DNA from: Micromonospora terminaliae
GTDB taxonomy: Bacteria; Actinomycetota; Actinomycetes; Mycobacteriales; Micromonosporaceae
DNA: 64,000 bases
Direction: 5' to 3'
Assembly (NCBI RefSeq): GCF_009671205.1
Contig: NZ_CP045309.1
Location: forward strand, 1,550,001-1,614,000
Part shown: piece by piece, positions 58,602-64,000 of the stretch
Layout: the number at the start of each line of letters is the position of its first letter
How positions within the stretch are numbered: position 1 is the stretch's first letter
Translations under genes and position numbers: made by a program
The notes under the pieces: model-generated
What the model saw: the letters and a program-made list of their open reading frames with translations, nothing else
What the model was told of the DNA's origin: nothing
The model's database searches: none

Positions 58602-60227
58602 GTGTCCACAGCAGACAGTGGTCCGTGGTGGCGTGGAGCGGTTATCTACCAGGTCTACCCGCGCAGCTTCGCCGACGGTGGCGGCGACGGCATCGGCGAC
58701 CTCGCCGGCATCCGGTCCCGGCTCCGCTACCTGTCCGACCTGGGCGTCGACGCGATCTGGTTCAGCCCCTGGTATCCCTCCCCGATGGCCGACGCCGGCT
58801 ACGACGTGGCCGACTACCGCGACATCGACCCGGTCTTCGGCACCCTCGCGGAGGCCGAGGCGCTGATCGCCGAGGCGCACGAGCTGGGCATCCGGATCAT
58901 CGTCGACATCGTGCCCAACCACTGCTCCGACGCGCACCCCTGGTTCCAGGCGGCCCTCGCCGGCGGGCCGGACGCACCCGAGCGGGAGCTGTTCTGGTTC
59001 CGCCCGGGTCGCGGCCCGGACGGCGACGAGCGGCCCACCGACTGGGTCGGCGAGTTCGGCGGCCCCACCTGGACCCGGACCGTCAACCCGGACGGCACCC
59101 CCGGCGACTGGTACCTGCACCTGTTCGCCCCCGAGCAGCCGGACTTCAACTGGGACCACCCGCTTGTGCGCGCCGAGTTCGAGGACGTCCTGCGGTTCTG
59201 GTTCGACCGCGGGGTGGACGGCATCCGGATCGACTCGGCCGGGCTGCTGGTGAAGGACGGCACGCTGCCCGAGACCCGGCCCGACCGGCCGCACCCCTTC
59301 CGGGACCTCGACGGGGTGCACGACATCTACCGGAGCTGGCGGCGGGTCGCCGACTCCTACCCGGGCGACCGGGCCCTCATCGGCGAGGTGTGGCTGCCGG
59401 ACCGGCAGCGGTTCGCCAACTACCTGCGCCCGGACGAGCTGCACGCGGCCTTCAACTTCGACTTCCTGGGCTGTGCCTGGGACGCGTCGGCACTGCGCGA
59501 GAGCATCGACGGCACGCTCCACGCGCACGCGCCGGTCGGCGCCCCGGCCACCTGGGTGCTGTCCAACCACGACGTCACCCGGCACGTCACCCGCTACGGC
59601 CGCGCGGACACCCGGTTCAGCTTCGCGGCGAAGCGCGAGGGCATCCCCACCGACCTGGAACTGGGCACCCGCCGGGCCCGGGCGGCCGCGCTGCTGTCCC
59701 TGGCGCTGCCCGGCGCCGCGTACGTCTACCAGGGGGAGGAGCTGGGCCTCTGGGAGGTCGAGGACATCCCGTTCGAGCTGCGTCAGGACCCCATGTGGGA
59801 ACGCTCCGGCCGGGTCGACCCCGGCCGGGACGGCTGCCGGGTGCCGCTGCCCTGGGCCGGTGACGCCCCGCCGTTCGGGTTCAGCCCCGACGGCGCCGCG
59901 GCCGGGCCCTGGCTGCCGCAGCCGGCCGACTGGAAGGACCGGACCGTCCGCGCCCAGACCGGCGACCCGCACTCGATGCTGGAGCTCTACCGGGCCGCCA
60001 TCGCGATCCGCCGGTCCGAGGCCGCGCTCGGCGACGGCGCGCTCACCTGGCTGCCCGCCCCCGAGCGGGTGCTCGCGTTCGCCCGGGAGCCCGGCTTCAC
60101 GTGCCTGGTCAACCTGTCCGCCGCCACCGTGCCGCTGCCCCCGCACGAGCAGCTGCTGCTGGCCAGCGGACCGCTCGACGACGACCGGCTACCGCCGGAC
60201 ACCGCGGTCTGGCTGCGCACCGGCTGA
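58602..60227 (+). CDS. GH13 alpha-glucosidase/oligo-1,6-glucosidase
   Basis: A 541-residue cytoplasmic glycoside hydrolase with no signal peptide. The (beta/alpha)8 motifs are all present: DIVPNHCSDAHPWF (region I), GVDGIRIDSAGLL with the nucleophile Asp211 (region II), LIGEVWLPD with the acid/base Glu262 (region III) and LSNHDVTRH with the stabiliser Asp324 (region IV). Region V-like sequence is VYQGEELG. Expected to release glucose from imported alpha-linked oligosaccharides. The linkage cannot be read from motifs alone. GTG 58602 is preferred over GTG 58596 because AGCAGG lies just upstream. It is the catabolic end of the locus. Confidence 0.93.
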   Translation: MSTADSGPWWRGAVIYQVYPRSFADGGGDGIGDLAGIRSRLRYLSDLGVDAIWFSPWYPSPMADAGYDVADYRDIDPVFGTLAEAEALIAEAHELGIRIIVDIVPNHCSDAHPWFQAALAGGPDAPERELFWFRPGRGPDGDERPTDWVGEFGGPTWTRTVNPDGTPGDWYLHLFAPEQPDFNWDHPLVRAEFEDVLRFWFDRGVDGIRIDSAGLLVKDGTLPETRPDRPHPFRDLDGVHDIYRSWRRVADSYPGDRALIGEVWLPDRQRFANYLRPDELHAAFNFDFLGCAWDASALRESIDGTLHAHAPVGAPATWVLSNHDVTRHVTRYGRADTRFSFAAKREGIPTDLELGTRRARAAALLSLALPGAAYVYQGEELGLWEVEDIPFELRQDPMWERSGRVDPGRDGCRVPLPWAGDAPPFGFSPDGAAAGPWLPQPADWKDRTVRAQTGDPHSMLELYRAAIAIRRSEAALGDGALTWLPAPERVLAFAREPGFTCLVNLSAATVPLPPHEQLLLASGPLDDDRLPPDTAVWLRTG

Positions 60228-60235
60228 CCCGTCCC

Positions 60236-60262
60236 GGCGCCGGCGGCCCGGCCGCCGGCGCC
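60236..60262 (+). terminator. Terminator hairpin after the alpha-glucosidase gene
   Basis: An 11-base perfect stem (60236-60246 with 60252-60262) around a five-base loop, eight bases after the stop. Confidence 0.7.
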
Positions 60263-60352
60263 GCCCGCCGCGCCACCCGAGGAGGAAGGAGGGGAGGAAC
60301 CACCGCACCGCACGGGGGACCTGGCCATCCGACGAAAGGGAGCGCACCCCTC

Positions 60353-63229
60353 ATGGCCGAGCACACCACCCCGCACCACCCCCGCCGCAGCCGGCTCCGC
60401 GCGGGGCTGGCCGCCCTCGCGGGCGCCGCGCTGGCCGCCACCTCCGTCACCGTCGTGGCGCTCACCACCACCGCCACCCCGGCCCGGGCCGCCGGGCTGT
60501 CCCCGTTCGACATCGCCGGTCGCGGCGCCACCGTCGGATTCGTCGAGCACGAGGCGGAGAACGCCGTCCATACCGGCACCCGGATCGGCCCCGACCGGCG
60601 CTACGGCACCCTGCCGTCCGAGGCGTCCGGCCGGGAGGCGGTCACCCTCGACGCCGTCGGCGAGTACGTCGAGTTCACCCTCACGGCCCCGGCCAACGCG
60701 GTCACCTTCCGCTACAGCCTGCCGGACAACGCCGCCGGCACCGGCCGGGACGCCACCATCGACCTGCGCGCCGGGGGCACCCTCGTCAAATCCGTCCCGG
60801 TCACCTCCCGGTACGGCTGGTACTACGGCGGCTACCCGTTCAACAACAACCCCGGCGACACCAACCCGCACCACTTCTACGACGAGACGCGCACCCTGTT
60901 CGGTACGACGTACGCGGCCGGCACGAAGATCCGCCTCCAGGTCTCCTCGACCGCGCAGTCGCCCACGTTCACCATCGACCTGGCCGACTTCGAGCTGGTC
61001 GGAGGCCAGATCGCCAAGCCCGCCGGCGTGCTGGACGTGGTCACCGACTTCGGCGCCGACCCGAGCGGCGCCACCGACTCGACGGCGAGGTTCCAGGCCG
61101 CGGTCGACGCCGGCCGGGCCCAGGGGAAGACGGTCTGGATCCCCGCCGGCACCTTCACGCTCTGGGACCACGTGGTGGTCGACGGGGTGACCCTGCGCGG
61201 CGCCGGGCCCTGGTACTCGGTGCTCGGCGGCAGGCACCCCACCGACCGGAAACGGGCCGCCGGCATCTACGGCAAGTACGTGGCCGGCGGCGGCTACGGC
61301 GGCGAGATCCGCCCGCACGAGGCCGGCGGGCCCAGCCGCAACGTGTCCCTGCGGGACTTCGCCATCATCGGCGACATCCGCGAACGGGTCGACGAGGACC
61401 AGGTCAACGCCCTCGGCGGCGCCATGTCGAACTCGGTGGTCGACAACCTCTGGCTGCAGCACACCAAGGTCGGCGCCTGGATGGACGGCCCCATGGACAA
61501 CTTCACGATCCGCAACAGCCGCATCCTCGACCAGACCGCCGACGGGGTGAACTTCCACTGGGGCGTCACCAACTCCACGGTGACCAACACCTTCGTCCGC
61601 AACACCGGCGACGACGGCCTCGCCATGTGGGCGCAGAACGTGCCGAACGTCGGCAACTCCTTCACCTTCAACACCGTCGGCGTGACGATCCTGGCCAACA
61701 ACCTGGTCACCTACGGCGGCCGGGACATCCGGATCACCGACAACGTGACCGCCGACTCGGTCACCAACGGCGGCGGCATCCACGTGGCCAACCGCTATCC
61801 CGGCGTCAACGGCCCGACCGCCGTCGCCGGCACGATCACCGTCGCCCGCAACACCCTGATCCGCAACGGCAACTCCGACTACAACTGGCGCTTCGGGGTC
61901 GGCGCGCTCTGGTTCTCGGCCCTGAACGAGCCGATCCAGGGCGCCACCATCGCCGTCACCGACACCGACATCCTGGACAGCTCCTACGCGGCCCTGCACT
62001 GGATCGAGGGGCAGACCAGCGGGATCAGCCTGAACAACGTGCGCATCGACGGCGCGGGGACCTTCGCGCTGCAGGTGCAGGCGCCCAGCCAGGTCAGCTT
62101 CACGAACGTCCGGGCCACCGGCATCGCCCAGGCCAACCCCATGTACAACTGCGTCGGCAGCGGCTTCCAGATCACCCAGGGCGCCGGCAACTCCGGCTGG
62201 TACTCGGCGAATCCGTACTGCGGGCCGTGGCCCGAGCCGCAGTGGGGCAACGGCCCGTCCACGCCGCCCACGCCGACCCCGACCAGCCCGACGCCCAGCC
62301 CCACCCCGACGCCCACCCCGACCACCCCGCCGCCGCCGGGCGGCAACCTCGCGCTCGGCCGGCCGGCCACCGCGTCCAGCAGCACCCAGACGTACGCGGC
62401 GGCGAACGCGGTGGACGGCAACGCCGGCACCTACTGGGAGAGCGCCAACAACGCCTTCCCGCAGACGCTGAGCGTGGACCTCGGCGCGGCGCGCACCGTC
62501 GACCGGGTCGTGGTCAAGCTGCCGCCCGGCTGGGAGCGGCGGACGCAGACCCTGTCCGTGCTCGGCTCCACCGACGGGTCGACCTGGACCACGCTGAAGG
62601 CGTCCGCCGGCTACACCTTCGATCCCGCCACCGGCAACACCGTCACGATCCCGCTGGCCGCGGGGGAGCGGCGGCACCTGCGGCTCAGCGTCACCGGCAA
62701 CACCGGCTGGCCGGCCGGGCAGGCCGCCGAGTTCGAGGTGTACGGCGGCACGGGCACCACCCCGCCGCCGACCACCACGCCGCCCCCGACCACCACCCCG
62801 CCGGCGCCGAGCGGCAACCTGGCCGCCGGGCGGCCGGTCACCGAGACCAGCCACGCCGACGTGTACGGCGCCGCCAACACCGTCGACGGCAACGCCGGCA
62901 CCTACTGGGAGAGCGCCAACAACGCCTTCCCGCAGTCGCTCACCGTGGACCTCGGCGCGACGTACCCGGTGGCGCGGATCGTGCTGAAGCTGCCGCCGTC
63001 GCCGGCGTGGCAGACCCGCGCCCAGACCCTGTCGGTGCTCGGGTCGACCGACGGGTCGACCTGGAGCACGGTGAAGGCCTCGGCCGGCTACACCTTCGAC
63101 CCGGCCACCGGTAACACCGCCACCATCACGTTCCCGTCCGCCGGGCGCCGGCACCTGCGGCTGACCTTCACCGGCAACACCGGCTGGCCGGCGGGCCAGC
63201 TCGGCGAGTTCGAGGTGTACGCCACCTGA
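60353..63229 (+). CDS. Secreted GH87-like beta-helix glucanase with two C-terminal discoidin domains
   Basis: A 958-residue exported enzyme, paralogue of the protein at 51623. Signal peptide residues 1-45 (twin-arginine-like PRRSRLRAGLAALAGAALA). A CBM-like sandwich follows (about 55-220; VGFVEHEAENAVHTGTRIG, SEASGREAVTLD), then the beta-helix (about 225-625) with DFGADPSGATDSTARFQAAV and the catalytic-type pair Asp420-Asp421 in FVRNTGDDGLAMWA. A proline/threonine linker leads to two discoidin (CBM32-like) domains (about 660-800 and 820-958), each with ASSSTQTYAAANAVDGNAGT-like openings and TYWESANNAFPQ. The family assignment to GH87 (alpha-1,3-glucanase) is based on motif pattern and locus context. 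It starts about 125 bases after the glucosidase stop and a terminator hairpin follows. Confidence 0.77.
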   Translation: MAEHTTPHHPRRSRLRAGLAALAGAALAATSVTVVALTTTATPARAAGLSPFDIAGRGATVGFVEHEAENAVHTGTRIGPDRRYGTLPSEASGREAVTLDAVGEYVEFTLTAPANAVTFRYSLPDNAAGTGRDATIDLRAGGTLVKSVPVTSRYGWYYGGYPFNNNPGDTNPHHFYDETRTLFGTTYAAGTKIRLQVSSTAQSPTFTIDLADFELVGGQIAKPAGVLDVVTDFGADPSGATDSTARFQAAVDAGRAQGKTVWIPAGTFTLWDHVVVDGVTLRGAGPWYSVLGGRHPTDRKRAAGIYGKYVAGGGYGGEIRPHEAGGPSRNVSLRDFAIIGDIRERVDEDQVNALGGAMSNSVVDNLWLQHTKVGAWMDGPMDNFTIRNSRILDQTADGVNFHWGVTNSTVTNTFVRNTGDDGLAMWAQNVPNVGNSFTFNTVGVTILANNLVTYGGRDIRITDNVTADSVTNGGGIHVANRYPGVNGPTAVAGTITVARNTLIRNGNSDYNWRFGVGALWFSALNEPIQGATIAVTDTDILDSSYAALHWIEGQTSGISLNNVRIDGAGTFALQVQAPSQVSFTNVRATGIAQANPMYNCVGSGFQITQGAGNSGWYSANPYCGPWPEPQWGNGPSTPPTPTPTSPTPSPTPTPTPTTPPPPGGNLALGRPATASSSTQTYAAANAVDGNAGTYWESANNAFPQTLSVDLGAARTVDRVVVKLPPGWERRTQTLSVLGSTDGSTWTTLKASAGYTFDPATGNTVTIPLAAGERRHLRLSVTGNTGWPAGQAAEFEVYGGTGTTPPPTTTPPPTTTPPAPSGNLAAGRPVTETSHADVYGAANTVDGNAGTYWESANNAFPQSLTVDLGATYPVARIVLKLPPSPAWQTRAQTLSVLGSTDGSTWSTVKASAGYTFDPATGNTATITFPSAGRRHLRLTFTGNTGWPAGQLGEFEVYAT

Positions 63230-63236
63230 CCCGCCC

Positions 63237-63266
63237 CGGGGTCCCCGCGGCGCGGCGGGGACCCCG
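63237..63266 (+). terminator. Terminator hairpin after the second GH87-like gene
   Basis: A perfect 12-base stem (63237-63248 with 63255-63266) with a six-base loop, seven bases after the stop. Confidence 0.8.
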
Positions 63267-63322
63267 TCCACCCCCCACCACACCCACCTCTCCACGTCCC
63301 GGGAAGAAGGTGTCCCTCCACC

Positions 63323-64000
63323 ATGTCCACATTCCGTACCCGGCTGGTCGCGGCGCTCGCCGCGGTCGCGCTGGCCGTCACGGCCCCGCCCCCGTCCCCG
63401 GCGGCCGCGGCCGGCGGTCCCAACCTCGCGCTCGGCCGCACCGCCACGGCCAGCAGCGTCAACGGCCCGTACGCGGCCGGCAACCTCACCGACGGCAACG
63501 CCGGCAGCTACTGGGAGAGCGCCGGCACGTTTCCCCAGTGGGCGCAGGTCGACCTCGGCTCCGCCCAGTCGGTCGACCAGGTCGTGCTGAAGCTCCCCGC
63601 CGGCTGGGAGTCCCGCACCGAGACCCTGTCGGTGCAGGGCAGCACGGACGGCGGCACCTTCACCACGCTGCTCGCCTCGGCCGGGCGCACGTTCAGCCCG
63701 GCCAACGGCAACACGGTCACGCTGAGCTTCCCGGCCACCAGCACCCGCCACGTGCGGATCGCCGTCACCGCGAACACCGGCTGGGCCGCCGCTCAGCTCG
63801 CCGAGCTGGAGGTGTACGGGTCGGCGAGCTCCTCCACCAACCTGGCCCTGGGCCGGACCATGGCGGAGAGCAGCCACTCCGACGTCTACGGCGCGGGCAA
63901 CGCCAACGACGGCAACCCGGCGACCTACTGGGAGAGCGCCAACAACGCGTTCCCGCAGTGGCTCCGGGTCGACCTCGGCGCCGCCGTGGCGGTCGACAAG
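63323..64000 (+). CDS. Secreted discoidin-domain protein, cut by the window end
   Basis: Only the first 226 residues are in the window and the frame is open to the end. The signal peptide (residues 1-30; RTRLVAALAAVALAV core) is followed by a first discoidin domain (about 34-170; NLALGRTATASSVNGPYAAG, TDGNAGSYWESAGTFPQWAQ). The start of a second follows (about 174 onwards; ALGRTMAESSHSDVYGAGNA, TYWESANNAFPQW). These domains are close to those at the end of the protein at 60353, so the modules were shared by duplication. The catalytic part, if any, lies downstream of the window. Probably another secreted glucan- or glycan-acting enzyme of the same locus. Confidence 0.85.
   Translation, partial: MSTFRTRLVAALAAVALAVTAPPPSPAAAAGGPNLALGRTATASSVNGPYAAGNLTDGNAGSYWESAGTFPQWAQVDLGSAQSVDQVVLKLPAGWESRTETLSVQGSTDGGTFTTLLASAGRTFSPANGNTVTLSFPATSTRHVRIAVTANTGWAAAQLAELEVYGSASSSTNLALGRTMAESSHSDVYGAGNANDGNPATYWESANNAFPQWLRVDLGAAVAVDK

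Noticed and set aside
59987..63877. 1296-residue minus-strand open frame
   Set aside because: Antisense to GH13, GH87-like and discoidin genes; shadow of the repeated discoidin code.

Overview
The window is chromosomal DNA of a high-GC Gram-positive actinomycete, most likely Micromonosporaceae (Micromonospora-like). The evidence is very high GC with G/C third positions, a Pup-proteasome ligase (PafA) beside PafB/PafC and TatA/TatC, a HelY-type helicase, a SigB/SigF-family sigma factor, many TetR/LacI/PadR regulators, and secreted polysaccharide-degrading enzymes with CBM2 and discoidin modules. No rRNA, tRNA, CRISPR array, insertion sequence, integrase or replication origin was seen. Genes are packed tightly. 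No gene-free stretch exceeds 300 bases; the largest gaps (about 200-270 bases, e.g. 6941-7155, 33207-33420, 45371-45589, 53678-53905, 54908-55176) hold promoters, terminator hairpins and operators.

Layout. 1-8.5 kb: pafA, a small membrane protein, an AhpD-like protein with an apparent ATC start, DUF3866, a CDF metal transporter, pafB-pafC, and tatA-tatC. 8.5-22 kb: mostly housekeeping genes (BtuF-like protein, SCP2-like protein coupled to a glycogen-debranching-type glucosidase, EfeO-cupredoxin lipoprotein with an alcohol dehydrogenase, lipid kinase, EamA exporter, HAD phosphatase, HelY helicase, MHYT sensor, 5'-3' exonuclease). 22.0-25.1 kb: a lower-GC three-gene minus-strand operon, the most interesting part of the window. 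It encodes a small Bell/HeLo-like putative membrane effector, a NACHT NTPase with a membrane-embedded C-terminus, and a DUF218/YdcF-like protein. The C-terminus of the small protein and the N-terminus of the NACHT protein share a short Q-[VI]-N-I-x-G motif, as in bacterial NLR-associated amyloid-signalling pairs, so this looks like a cell-suicide or anti-phage system.

25.3-41.7 kb: accessory metabolism and regulation (MFS exporter with a divergent HxlR-redoxin fusion, TetR/oxidoreductase pair with twin operators, GNAT/TetR pair, CE1-CBM2 esterase, discoidin beta-helix protein, zinc-free L36, SDR, glycosyltransferase, YdcF protein, TetR/DUF4873/AurF-like diiron oxygenase, and a BON/STAS/small membrane protein operon). 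41.8-50.1 kb: a signalling block with response regulator, sensor kinase and GerMN lipoprotein, then a SigF-like sigma factor and a 1503-residue soluble hybrid kinase with seven near-identical HAMP repeats. 50.2-51.6 kb: a PadR/hydrolase divergent pair sharing a perfect inverted-repeat operator.

51.6-64.0 kb: a coherent glucan-utilisation locus. Two secreted beta-helix GH87-like glucanases, a LacI repressor, an ABC sugar importer without its own ATPase, a cytoplasmic GH13 alpha-glucosidase and a further discoidin protein cut by the window end suggest degradation of alpha-glucan (plausibly fungal alpha-1,3-glucan), import of oligosaccharides and their hydrolysis to glucose.

Many genes here lack a Shine-Dalgarno sequence. 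Instead they have a TANNNT hexamer ending 6-7 bases before the start codon, which points to widespread leaderless transcription; I used this to choose several starts.
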